Shown here piece by piece: positions 1 to 8,129 of a stretch of DNA of 64,000 nt. A model generated the notes under the pieces. That model searched no databases and was not told the DNA's origin. It saw only the letters and a list, made by a program, of their open reading frames with translations. Origin of the DNA: Pseudobacteriovorax sp. (GTDB lineage Bacteria; Bdellovibrionota_B; Oligoflexia; Oligoflexales; Oligoflexaceae); the NCBI GenBank assembly GCA_013215145.1, contig JABSRP010000001.1:1-64000 (forward strand), given 5' to 3'. Numbering within the stretch: position 1 is the stretch's first letter; each line of letters opens with the position of its first letter. Made by a program: the position numbers and the translations under genes.

Positions 1-328
1 GCAAATTGAGCTTGCAAAGATGGCTTAATCTATGTCAAGAGATTGGCGGGAAGTTGGGTTTCCGGGTTGGCAATACACGACGATTACGGGCACGTCGACC
101 CTAAGTATACGTCGCATAGAGATTTCAAATAGTACCAATAATAAATGAAATAATTACACTCGAACTCCGTCTACCTAAGGTACCTTTAACTATGATAAGT
201 GATGATTGAACTACATTTCGAAATCAATTTACAACAGTCTCTACAACGCTGATAATATAAGAATAAAAGCCCAGACGGCATCTAACTGGATTTATTAGCT
301 TCTGAACCAATTATAATTAGAGTTATAT
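1..328. other. Leading non-coding stretch
   Basis: No convincing gene is seen. A few in-frame codons ending at TAA (26-28) could be the tail of a gene that lies off the window, and a 38-codon ORF at 32-148 has no ribosome site or recognisable family. The 3' part (about 180-328) is AT-rich and probably carries the promoter of the kinase that starts at 329. Confidence 0.4.
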
Positions 329-1024
329 ATGAAACTCAGAAATATAATCGCCCTTACTGTTTGCATGATTACGTTCCTAACGATTGGTCCGGCAGTCTTC
401 TTGAGTACTGAAAATATAAAAAGGACTTTGAGTGCATCATCTGAGAATGAAATGAACCTAGTCCTTAAGATCTTCTCCGAGTCTATCAAGCAAGATTTAT
501 TAATTGGTCAATATGCTGAGATTTTTAGAAAATGTGATATGTTAAAACAAAATCCAAAAATCGACTCGGTGATCATAGAGACAGAAAATGACAACATATG
601 CGACACAATTATCGCGGTAAAAAAAGACCAACAAAAAAAAGAGTATTTTCTTTACTTTGACAAGAACCTTAATAATAAGGCTGCTTCCGTAACTTTGATC
701 CATAACACTATCGAATACTCAATAACAAAGGAAGAGAGTATTCGTTTTATAATCGTAGCGTTCGGTATGTGCTTAGCCATAATGCTTCCAATGATTTTTT
801 TCTCCCTTAGATACTTTACAAGACCACTATCAAAACTTGCAGAGTCCTTTGCTGCAGGTAAACTCGAATATCAGTCCCTAGAGCAAACTAATGTTTCGGA
901 ACATGCCCTCCTAGCAAAAGGCATAAAATCACTAAAAGAAAAAATGAAAACCTATCAAAATGATCTGTTGGTCGCTGAAAAATCTAAATCTATAGCACAA
1001 ACGTGCGCAAATGCTTGCACATGA
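329..1024 (+). CDS. Hybrid histidine kinase, N-terminal sensor half (frameshifted)
   Basis: This is the membrane sensor half of a two-component histidine kinase. Residues 6-26 form a first membrane helix, about 27-140 an extracytoplasmic segment, and about 140-162 a second helix. A HAMP/linker-like segment and a coiled coil follow, entering the phosphoacceptor region at SKSIAQT. The frame then reads CANACT and stops at 1024. The missing continuation (AQMLAHDVRKPF) lies in the next frame and overlaps this ORF. Removing the single T at 1004 joins the two ORFs into one of about 725 residues with a standard HisKA start. I therefore read this and the next entry as one gene carrying a one-base insertion. 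Whether the lesion is real or a sequencing error cannot be told from the sequence. Confidence 0.75.
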   Translation: MKLRNIIALTVCMITFLTIGPAVFLSTENIKRTLSASSENEMNLVLKIFSESIKQDLLIGQYAEIFRKCDMLKQNPKIDSVIIETENDNICDTIIAVKKDQQKKEYFLYFDKNLNNKAASVTLIHNTIEYSITKEESIRFIIVAFGMCLAIMLPMIFFSLRYFTRPLSKLAESFAAGKLEYQSLEQTNVSEHALLAKGIKSLKEKMKTYQNDLLVAEKSKSIAQTCANACT

Positions 1025-2504
1025 CGTCAGAAAACCCTTTACTATGCTAGAAGCCTTGACAAATATGGTTCTTGATACAAAAAATGACAAAGAAGCGAAA
1101 GAAATCTTGATATCAAATATCCCTTCTATCTCCAGAGCTGTCACCAGCGTCAATGGGATGATTAAAGATGTCATGGAGGTCGGTGCCGACTCTAAACCAA
1201 AGTCCGAACCTACGAATTTAAGATCTTTCACTAATTCTTGCCTAAAAACCATTTTTGAGTTTAGGGAAGATGTAGATTTCTCTATTAAAACAGAAATCGA
1301 AAAAAATATCGCAATCTTCATCGATGACTCTAAGTATTCGAGAGTATTCAATAACATCATTGGGAATGCGGTCGAGACAGCAGGGCCGCAAGGAAATCTT
1401 TGGATAATCACCAGAATAATAGACAATACATTGCTAGAAATCACCCTAGGTAACTCTGGCTCGTTTATCCCTTCAGAGGACATCAATAATCTTTTTGAAA
1501 CTTTCTATACCAAAAATAAGAAGGGAGGAACCGGACTAGGTCTAGCGATAGCAAAAAAAGTCGTGGAAGCTCACGGTGGGACAATATCCTGTCGTTCCGA
1601 CAAAGAATTGGGAACGGAGTTTTTAATCACAGTCCCTTATCATCTGGACTCGGAGTCCAGTACGATCTCAATTGCAACGAACTCAAACGAATACCTATTT
1701 TCGAATACACATTCTTCACATAAAAACGATTATGTAGTCGATACAGAATTCGATCAACTCAAAAAAAGCGATTTAGTAATCTGGTGCTTAGATGACGAGG
1801 GAATATACCTTGATAATATTAAGTCCCAACTAGTTAGTATCTCAGAATTCTTGTCTTATCGAAAATTTTTAAATCCTGAAGACTTTGTATCGGAGTTCAA
1901 AAGAAACACTAGAATCGACTGTATCATACTCGATATCGATTTGGGTAGAGGACAACTCTCTGGACTAAATGTTTGCAAAACGCTAAGGGAGTTTGGATAC
2001 CGAGGGATCATATGTATCCATAGCAATAGAAGCGAAGCAGATTTCGCTACACAGGCCATGGAAGCAGGCGCTAGTTTGTTCGTTCCAAAGCCCATGAGCA
2101 TGAAAAGATTAACGGAGTTATTGAGTCTAGTTTCTGAGAACACGAAAAATCTACCCGTGTCTAACGATAGATTTCTACTTTTTGAAGACGAATCAATCTA
2201 CCAAAGGCAATGGAAACGTGTCATCGAAAGTGATAATATAGATATCTTTTCTTCATTAAAGGAATTCAAAGAGAAACATGGTGAAGCCGTTTCGATAGAT
2301 AAATATTCCTACATTGTAATTGACTATTACCTAGCCGGTAATGAAACAGGTATCGACGTAGCTAAAAGGCTAAGAGAAATCGGATGGATAGGCGCCATTT
2401 ATCTTAGCTCAAATCTCACAGAGATACCTGATCAAGCAATAGATATTTTTACCAAACTGGTCCCAAAAGATCCGAAGCTTGCATTAAAAGTGATACATGA
2501 ATAG
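1011..2504 (+). CDS. Hybrid histidine kinase, catalytic half with two receiver domains (frameshifted)
   Basis: This is the catalytic half of the kinase begun at 329. It starts with the phosphoacceptor motif AHDVRKPF (His in the first residues), followed by a HATPase domain with N-box NIIGNAVETA and G2 box GTGLGLAIAKK. Two receiver domains follow. In the first the acceptor Asp lies in IILDIDL and the switch Lys in VPKPM; in the second the Asp lies in YIVIDYY and the Lys in LVPKD. Tandem C-terminal receivers suggest an internal phosphorelay or a hub for other kinases. The ATG at 1011 is an internal Met codon of the ancestral gene and has no ribosome site of its own. Ligand unknown; the next gene is a periplasmic binding protein. 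Confidence 0.85.
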   Translation: MLAHDVRKPFTMLEALTNMVLDTKNDKEAKEILISNIPSISRAVTSVNGMIKDVMEVGADSKPKSEPTNLRSFTNSCLKTIFEFREDVDFSIKTEIEKNIAIFIDDSKYSRVFNNIIGNAVETAGPQGNLWIITRIIDNTLLEITLGNSGSFIPSEDINNLFETFYTKNKKGGTGLGLAIAKKVVEAHGGTISCRSDKELGTEFLITVPYHLDSESSTISIATNSNEYLFSNTHSSHKNDYVVDTEFDQLKKSDLVIWCLDDEGIYLDNIKSQLVSISEFLSYRKFLNPEDFVSEFKRNTRIDCIILDIDLGRGQLSGLNVCKTLREFGYRGIICIHSNRSEADFATQAMEAGASLFVPKPMSMKRLTELLSLVSENTKNLPVSNDRFLLFEDESIYQRQWKRVIESDNIDIFSSLKEFKEKHGEAVSIDKYSYIVIDYYLAGNETGIDVAKRLREIGWIGAIYLSSNLTEIPDQAIDIFTKLVPKDPKLALKVIHE

Positions 2505-2671
2505 CAAATAAATCTTCCAGGTAGACCTGAAAAAATAAGTCTTCCTATTTTATGAAATATATCCGAACCCCAATCGTTTGTATTCTGTCGAACCTAAATA
2601 ATAAGATTAGTCTCGACACCAATACTAAAATATTAGAAAATCTAACGTAACTTATATATTTCGGGGTTTTC

Positions 2672-4174
2672 ATGTTCGTTAGTCACTTTTTTTCATTGTT
2701 TTTTACTTTAACAGTCTTATTTTCCTTAAGCCTTTCAGGGCAAACAAAATCCGATGGTTGTCTCGAAAGCCTAAGAATAGCGGTAACGAAGATACCAAAG
2801 TCCCTGGACCCACTAGAGCCCCTTATGTTCACCGAGGTAAGCTTAGTAAAACTGGTAACAAGAACATTAGTTAGTATCGATGAATCTGGCTCTATAAACT
2901 CAGAGTTAGCAAAATCATGGAGTATAGCGAACGAAGGAAGAACCTATACGTTCAAAGTTGCCAAAGCAAAGTTTAGCAATGGAGATACAGTCACTGCCCA
3001 CGATATAGCTTTAAGTCTTTCTCGAAGACTAACTTTCAGAAGACACAAAAAAAGTGGTAATAATTTGCTGCAGCAGATTATTACGGGTGCTGATAAGACA
3101 ACATCAGGAAGGATTCCTGTCGGCATAAAAGTCCTAAACAGCAACACCTTAGAAATAAATCTAAACAGAGCCTATCAACCATTTTTAGAAGAATTGTCGT
3201 ACCCTCTCTGGGGTATTGTTAAGGTACTACCTAACAAAACTATCGTAACGACTGGTGACTATATTTATCGTCAAAATGAGGAGGAGGGATATTTTCAAAA
3301 AATTAATCAGGCATCCTCGTGTAAACCAAAAAGAATAGTTTTGTCAAAGTATAATCTGACCACAGAGGTAGTCAAATCACTACAAGATGGAGTTATTGAC
3401 ATTGCTATTGGCTACCACACACAAAAGGAACCTGACAAACGATATAGGCAATTAAATATTAGCGGATTTGGCTTTGTCCACTATTTTTTCAATAGAAACA
3501 GCTGGATTTCAAAACATCCTAAACTGAGAATCGATTTAAAAAAAGCCTTGAGACAGTTCAACTCCAATTTTAAATACTCCGTCACATCAATGAGTGATAT
3601 CGAAGGTTTCTTCCCACCTGGTATCGTTCCGTTTGACAAAAAAAAGACGTCTCGAACCAAATATATGGATGCCAGAGAATTCAAAGAACGATGGGCATCT
3701 ATAATAAAATCAAGAAAGCTCCACTTCATTGGACTGCCATTCTTCAATGATAAACTCTATCCTAAAAAGCTAACAAAATTTTTAAGAGAATTAGGTTTTG
3801 ACGATGCCGAAGTAGAATATTACCGAGACCCCGTAAAAAGCGAGAATACGGGCAAATATGATCTAATTGGACTCGTTTATTCTGGAACCTCACCAGACCC
3901 AGAATCGTATTTGCACCCACTTATAAACGATTCAAGCTTTAAATATATCATGACGCTAGATTTGAAAAACAGTATTGATAAAATCCGGTGGGAGGATAAC
4001 AAGTATATTAGACTTAGTGGATATCGAGACGCACTCGATAAGTTCTATTCTAGGGGTGGTTTTATCCCAATAGCCAAAATCAAAGCCCCCATATTGTTAC
4101 GAAACGGGCTCCATATCGACTCTAATGACTTTATGTATGAAATTGACCTTTCTTCAATTAGAACAGGTCAATAG
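2672..4174 (+). CDS. Family-5 extracellular solute-binding protein (peptide type)
   Basis: A secreted 500-residue protein with an N-terminal signal peptide (about residues 1-23). The body resembles SBP_bac_5 (OppA/DppA) proteins: early segment LDPLEPLMFTEVS, then LAKSWSIANEGRTYTFKV and FSNGDTVTAHDIALSL, which are typical of the family's first lobe. Such proteins normally deliver oligopeptides, nickel or opines to an ABC importer. No permease or ATPase gene is adjacent. It sits 167 bases after a membrane sensor kinase on the same strand, so it may be an orphan receptor presenting ligand to that kinase; this is inference from position only. The signal sequence has no clear lipobox. Family assignment is firm, substrate unknown. 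Confidence 0.82.
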   Translation: MFVSHFFSLFFTLTVLFSLSLSGQTKSDGCLESLRIAVTKIPKSLDPLEPLMFTEVSLVKLVTRTLVSIDESGSINSELAKSWSIANEGRTYTFKVAKAKFSNGDTVTAHDIALSLSRRLTFRRHKKSGNNLLQQIITGADKTTSGRIPVGIKVLNSNTLEINLNRAYQPFLEELSYPLWGIVKVLPNKTIVTTGDYIYRQNEEEGYFQKINQASSCKPKRIVLSKYNLTTEVVKSLQDGVIDIAIGYHTQKEPDKRYRQLNISGFGFVHYFFNRNSWISKHPKLRIDLKKALRQFNSNFKYSVTSMSDIEGFFPPGIVPFDKKKTSRTKYMDAREFKERWASIIKSRKLHFIGLPFFNDKLYPKKLTKFLRELGFDDAEVEYYRDPVKSENTGKYDLIGLVYSGTSPDPESYLHPLINDSSFKYIMTLDLKNSIDKIRWEDNKYIRLSGYRDALDKFYSRGGFIPIAKIKAPILLRNGLHIDSNDFMYEIDLSSIRTGQ

Positions 4175-4199
4175 AAACTATTTCCAGTAGTAAAGCTCC

Positions 4200-4682
4200 T
4201 CAACCAAATCCCGCCCCCCCAATCTCCTCAACCTTATCACCACCCAACCTTCCACCCTGAGCCCTGTAAAAAGCCACAGTAGGGTTATCAGCCAAGACCC
4301 AAAGGTAAAATGTACCCATAGACCTCTCACGCAGACCTTCCATGGTTGATTGAAACATGGCTTTACCTATCCCTAGACCCTGAAACTGCTTACGCAGATA
4401 AATCGCATAGACCTCGCCCTCATAGGCAAGGTCTTTGTCTCTGGCTCTGCCGCAGCTAACAAAGCCGACGATTTGATCATCGGCTACCGCAACCTTCACA
4501 AAACTATCAGGCTTTGGCTGCCCGATAATCGTTGTCCACATCTTCTGGCTGTTTTCTTTGGATAACGTTGCCAGATGGGTCTCAGGAACGATACCAGTAT
4601 AGGTCTCTCTCCAGGAATCGATGTGGACACTTCCTATCCCGGTAGCATCTGCGGTAACGGCATACCTTATCTTAAACTCCAT
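4200..4682 (-). CDS. GNAT-family N-acetyltransferase (C-terminus frameshifted at a G7 run)
   Basis: A 160-residue GCN5-related acetyltransferase that would transfer acetyl from acetyl-CoA to an amine. The N-terminal ADATGIGSVHIDSWRETY, the segment GEVYAIYLRKQFQGLGIGKA with the Q/R-x-x-G-x-G/A acetyl-CoA loop, and WVLADNPTVAFYRAQGG are all typical. The frame ends in EEIGGAGFG. On the coding strand seven G follow ATT; with six G the frame would instead read EEIGGRDLVEELYYWK and stop at 4178-4180, which is the C-terminus expected for this family. So either the run length is a sequencing error, or the gene is truncated or phase-variable. Substrate unknown. Confidence 0.85.
   Translation of the reverse strand: MEFKIRYAVTADATGIGSVHIDSWRETYTGIVPETHLATLSKENSQKMWTTIIGQPKPDSFVKVAVADDQIVGFVSCGRARDKDLAYEGEVYAIYLRKQFQGLGIGKAMFQSTMEGLRERSMGTFYLWVLADNPTVAFYRAQGGRLGGDKVEEIGGAGFG
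4214..4220. repeat. C7/G7 homopolymer inside the acetyltransferase gene
   Basis: Seven C on the plus strand (seven G in the coding sense). A length of six would restore the family-typical C-terminus of the acetyltransferase and extend it to 4178. Confidence 0.6.
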
Positions 4683-4912
4683 GCACAGACTCCATTAATG
4701 CATCGGAAAACCGAAAGCATCATCCTATGAATAAGGCTTTCTCAAACCTAAATCTAAACCCCAAATTTAGGCAGAACAGCGCTGTCAGAGGCAAAAATCT
4801 CCTAGAAACCATCATACGTCATTTTAGCTCATACTGATTTCATTGACCTTTCCCTTGGTATTAATTTTGCTCAGCAACTCTCGTTTTGTAAACCTCGTCA
4901 AGGAGAAACATC

Positions 4913-6895
4913 GTGAGACGACTCGCAACCAACGCTGCTCTGCTTTCTATGATGATCGCATCAGTACCCGCTCAAGCGCGGACCACCATTGCTCAAGATT
5001 GGAGGAACTCCACCACTCTTGAACCATTCCAACCCGGAACCCTGCAGCCCAACAGACCAGGCTCAGGCAGACCAGGAAATACCACTATACTAAACCCCGA
5101 TACGGATAACACCCCTGTATCGCCAGGCAGTGGCTGGGATATCGTAATCCCAGATGACCCAGGCATAACCACACCACCTCAGTTCGATCGGCCCGTGCGC
5201 CCCAATCCGATCAATCTACCATCCAATCTGCTGGATACCAGCGGCGCCGAACGAGCCTGTGACTTTGAAGATCTCAATGGCAGAAAGCCTATCCCTTACG
5301 ATTTTGCCGGTAGCTTCTTTGATACAGAGTTTGAGATGAGGTCGCTGTCTAATAAGTATCTTCGTAACCAGCAGACCGATATTCGGATTGGACCAAACTC
5401 GATTGTCATCGAGAGCCTAAATCATACGTCTAGAAAAGTGAAAGCGCCTCTTATTAGCGAGCAAGAGGCACAGAATGTCTGTACTATCGGAAAGAGATCG
5501 CTAGAATTCTGCGCCGACCTGCTATTAGCCGCAACCACAAGCGCCGAGCAGGCCATGTATGGCGTGACAAACGATCACATCGATGTCCAACTCGCCTACT
5601 GGGAGTATATGGACGCTATTGAAAAAGAGACGGATGATATCGAAGCCATAACTAGTCTCAAAAACTTTTATAGTGATGATCCTGAACTGAAAGAAATCAT
5701 AAAGCTACCAGCATTCCAAGCCGCCGAAGAGCTCAATAGCATCAAGGTCGCCCGTGCCTCTAACCTTTCCTACAGTGAAAGGAAAAAGGCAAAAGAAGCC
5801 GAGTTTGCATCCAGGGTTGGCCTTAGCAATGATCTTGTTGGAATTGTAGACTTTAAACTTGCCTTCAACAAATCCATAACAAATGAGATAAGCTTGATCA
5901 AAGCGGTCAATCCATCTCTATATGAAGCGTTGAGATGTTTTCTGACTCGCTCAAAGCAATTCGAAAAGGCCTTTGACCCCATTACGAACACACTTAATCT
6001 AGCGAGACTCGATAACAGGCTCACGGCTGTTGGTCCGTTTTCTGGAATCGTCTATTCCGAAGACTCATCGGAATCTGGTGTTTTTATCGCCCTAACAGCT
6101 ATCGTCGGGCTTATGACTCTTGGCTACAATATGATCAAAACAGGGTATGAATTACGCCAAGCAGATCAAGCTCATGAATTAGCAACAGCTAAGTTCGACC
6201 ATCAAAGACGTGTTGATGAGGCTCGGTTTGGAGCTGGCGCTGGTCGTCCGCCTTTATATCCCGAAAACGGAAATAACGGGAATAACGGGAATAACGGGAA
6301 TAACGGGAATAACGGGAATAACGGGAATAACGGAAATAGCGGAAATAGTGGAAATAGTGGAAATAGTGGAAATAGTGGAAATAGTGGAAATAGTGGAAAT
6401 AGCGGAAACAACGGAAATAGTGGCAACAGCGGTAACAGTGGTGGTAGCAGCAGTAGCGGAAGCAGTGGAAATAGTGGTAGCACAGGAAATACTGGTGACA
6501 CCGGAAATTCAGGAGGGGCCTCCACTGATACCGATACCGCGGATACTTCCGGCTCTGCTGACGATTACTCTCTACAACCTACGACACATTTTCTCCAACC
6601 TAATGGGGAGGTTTACGTTCAAGACTCTATCATTGGCAGGACCAACACACGCCCACTAAATATCACCATGGATATATACGGAATCCATCATGTTCCGAGC
6701 TTCAAAATGAAATCTTGTCTAGATTCTCTAAAGCAAGCATCTGTGGTAAGGTTTGTTCAAGACGTAAATCAGGAAGTCGGAGACGATCTAGGTAAGGTCA
6801 TAGAATTTAACAATCCAAAGCACATGATGAAGCGAAATTTGCTTAAGGCTGAGGATGATAAAGTTCTTTGTCATGCTCAAAATTTTTTAGATTAG
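4913..6895 (+). CDS. Secreted protein with Gly-Asn/Ser triplet repeat region
   Basis: I do not recognise the family. The GTG start at 4913 is preceded by a good ribosome site (AAGGAG). Residues 1-22 are a signal peptide ending PAQA. A Pro/Asn-rich segment follows to about residue 100, then a mostly helical domain (about 105-385) with four Cys. A hydrophobic segment at about 385-405 (FIALTAIVGLMTLGY) is followed by a charged helix. Next comes a low-complexity tract from about residue 453, made of 7 GNN, 8 GNS, 1 GNN and 3 GNS triplets and then Gly/Ser/Thr/Asp-rich sequence. A C-terminal domain of about 100 residues closes the protein. The layout suggests a surface or periplasmic protein with a flexible linker between two domains. 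No neighbour clarifies its role. Confidence 0.8.
   Translation: MRRLATNAALLSMMIASVPAQARTTIAQDWRNSTTLEPFQPGTLQPNRPGSGRPGNTTILNPDTDNTPVSPGSGWDIVIPDDPGITTPPQFDRPVRPNPINLPSNLLDTSGAERACDFEDLNGRKPIPYDFAGSFFDTEFEMRSLSNKYLRNQQTDIRIGPNSIVIESLNHTSRKVKAPLISEQEAQNVCTIGKRSLEFCADLLLAATTSAEQAMYGVTNDHIDVQLAYWEYMDAIEKETDDIEAITSLKNFYSDDPELKEIIKLPAFQAAEELNSIKVARASNLSYSERKKAKEAEFASRVGLSNDLVGIVDFKLAFNKSITNEISLIKAVNPSLYEALRCFLTRSKQFEKAFDPITNTLNLARLDNRLTAVGPFSGIVYSEDSSESGVFIALTAIVGLMTLGYNMIKTGYELRQADQAHELATAKFDHQRRVDEARFGAGAGRPPLYPENGNNGNNGNNGNNGNNGNNGNNGNSGNSGNSGNSGNSGNSGNSGNSGNNGNSGNSGNSGGSSSSGSSGNSGSTGNTGDTGNSGGASTDTDTADTSGSADDYSLQPTTHFLQPNGEVYVQDSIIGRTNTRPLNITMDIYGIHHVPSFKMKSCLDSLKQASVVRFVQDVNQEVGDDLGKVIEFNNPKHMMKRNLLKAEDDKVLCHAQNFLD
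6269..6439 (+). repeat. In-frame 9-bp tandem repeat, 19 units
   Basis: Nineteen 9-base units in the coding frame of the secreted protein. The first seven encode Gly-Asn-Asn (six identical GGGAATAAC copies after GGAAATAAC). The next eight encode Gly-Asn-Ser (six identical GGAAATAGT copies), followed by more diverged units. Unit length is a multiple of three, so copy-number change would lengthen or shorten the linker without breaking the frame. Confidence 0.92.
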
Positions 6896-6961
6896 TTGGT
6901 TTTTCATGTATCATTATGAGCAATATTTTCTCATATTGAAGAGCATCCATTGGGAGAAAAA

Positions 6962-7153
6962 ATGTCAAAATACATTAGTTTAATTGTACTGGTAGTAGCT
7001 ATTTCCATGACGAAATCTGGTATCTCATGGGCAACTAAAAATGGGTTAACAGACCTAGATCCGATAACAGGTACGTTTTACAGTCTAACGGTTGGTATAT
7101 TGCTGGCATGCTATGTTGAGATTGTAGCCATTTCAACTAAGATTGGAAAATAG
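6962..7153 (+). CDS. Small two-helix membrane protein A
   Basis: A 63-residue protein starting MSKYISL at 6962, behind a GGGAG ribosome site; an upstream TTG at 6950 is less likely. It has two hydrophobic segments (about residues 5-22 and 40-58), separated by a short polar loop with LTDLDPITGTFY. It is a tandem paralogue of the protein at 7313: same size, same (M)xKY start, similar loop (Asp/Ile then FY) and the same helix layout. Function unknown. It may be co-regulated with the large secreted protein just upstream, since the gap is only 66 bases. Confidence 0.6.
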   Translation: MSKYISLIVLVVAISMTKSGISWATKNGLTDLDPITGTFYSLTVGILLACYVEIVAISTKIGK

Positions 7154-7221
7154 TAATTGTCTGTCTTTCTCCTGAATGAGACTCGATTTCGATAGATATC
7201 AGTAATCGATCTAAAAAAGGG

Positions 7222-7259
7222 AATGGATCATCCTCTTATCCCCAAAGGGGTGATCCATT
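7222..7259 (+). terminator. Hairpin between the two small membrane genes
   Basis: AATGGATCA (7222-7230) pairs with TGATCCATT (7251-7259), and an inner CCCC-AAA-GGGG can also pair. The tail is only TTT on the plus strand, but the complementary strand has a T6 run, so it could act in either direction. Confidence 0.4.
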
Positions 7260-7312
7260 TCAGCAGCTATCCATCATGATAACAACGAATCAAAGAAACA
7301 AAGGAGAACAAA

Positions 7313-7501
7313 ATGGCTAAATATTCAGGCCTGCTAATGGGTCTAGCAGTGACCATCTTGTTTATGGCGTTTGCCATAGCGGCAAAACTGACAGATCGCA
7401 CAGAGATTGATATGATTCCGGCTGTGTTTTATGCGGTTGCTCTTGGTTACTTATCAACTATCATGGTGACCTGTTTCCAGATTTTGAACAAACTGAAGTA
7501 G
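7313..7501 (+). CDS. Small two-helix membrane protein B
   Basis: A 62-residue protein starting MAKYSGL, with a strong ribosome site (AAAGGAG) just upstream. It has two hydrophobic helices (about residues 4-24 and 37-56) joined by a polar loop containing LTDRTEIDMIPAVFY. It is the tandem paralogue of the gene at 6962 and probably arose from it by duplication. No known family is recognised. The size and topology are compatible with a holin-like, toxin-like or regulatory membrane peptide, but nothing in the sequence chooses among these. Confidence 0.6.
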   Translation: MAKYSGLLMGLAVTILFMAFAIAAKLTDRTEIDMIPAVFYAVALGYLSTIMVTCFQILNKLK

Positions 7502-7516
7502 AATCTCTAGATGATC

Positions 7517-7541
7517 CTAGCCACTCCTTGTGAGTGGTTAG
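7517..7541 (+). terminator. Hairpin after small membrane protein B
   Basis: CTAGCCACTC (7517-7526) pairs with GAGTGGTTAG (7532-7541) around a five-base loop, with one G-T pair. The tail TCCTTCCTC is only moderately U-rich. It is the likely end of the 7313 transcript. Confidence 0.45.
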
Positions 7542-7758
7542 TCCTTCCTCAAAAAGCATCAAATAAATATCTCTTAAATAGACGGATCAAATACAGACTT
7601 CCTGTGTCTCGTAGGGACTATTGCAGTCTTTTTTTGCGTTAATTGAATATCTATTTTTTATCATTTCTTGAGTCACAAATCTGAAATATTCGCCTCATAA
7701 TTCCGTCTAATTTACGTAAACAAAATATTGGAAACCTAAACCAGGAAGAGAAGACATT

Positions 7759-8097
7759 ATGAAAAAACTATTACTAACTATCGGTCTACTATCGACCCTA
7801 TCCAGTTCAGCATTCTCTGCTGCACCGGGACTAAGATACCCCCACTCTTGGGGCGCTGAGTATCCCACTTGGCTACTACCTGAGACTGTAGAAGCTGAAG
7901 CTAAAGCCGAATGCTACGATATGGCCCGCGCCAATAACCTTATCCGCAGCAGCATGAGCTTCGGCGCTCAGCGTCTACCTTGGGTGGAAGTGGAGAATGT
8001 TCAAGTCGTCCAAAAAACACCTAAGTTCTCTGGCAACAACATAGTCAGCGTCTATCATCACGTCTCATCAGTCTGCGTCGTATACAGCGGTTGGTAG
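7759..8097 (+). CDS. Small secreted protein, unknown
   Basis: A 112-residue protein with a clear signal peptide (MKKLLLTIGLLSTLSSSAFS, cleavage near residue 20-21) and a GGAAG-type ribosome site. The mature part has two Cys, in KAECYD and SVCVVYSGW, that could form a disulphide across the domain, which fits a periplasmic location. No family recognised. The next gene starts 32 bases after its stop on the same strand and is also exported, so the two may form one transcript. Confidence 0.65.
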   Translation: MKKLLLTIGLLSTLSSSAFSAAPGLRYPHSWGAEYPTWLLPETVEAEAKAECYDMARANNLIRSSMSFGAQRLPWVEVENVQVVQKTPKFSGNNIVSVYHHVSSVCVVYSGW

Positions 8098-8129
8098 TCT
8101 CAAACACAAAACAGAAAGGAAGATGCTTT

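Noticed and set aside
2..28. Eight codons ending at TAA (QIELAKMA) at the window start
   Set aside because: Too short to judge; could be the tail of a gene to the left, but nothing supports it.
32..148. 38-codon ORF
   Set aside because: No ribosome site, no family and no conserved feature.
6202..6659. ORFs in other frames across the Gly-Asn repeat (Pro/Leu/Phe-rich or Ile/Thr/Gly-rich)
   Set aside because: Shadows of the 9-base repeat; their periodic composition follows from the repeat, not from selection.
7585..7630. Possible terminator before 7759 (T7 run)
   Set aside because: Only a five-base stem can be formed; not convincing.
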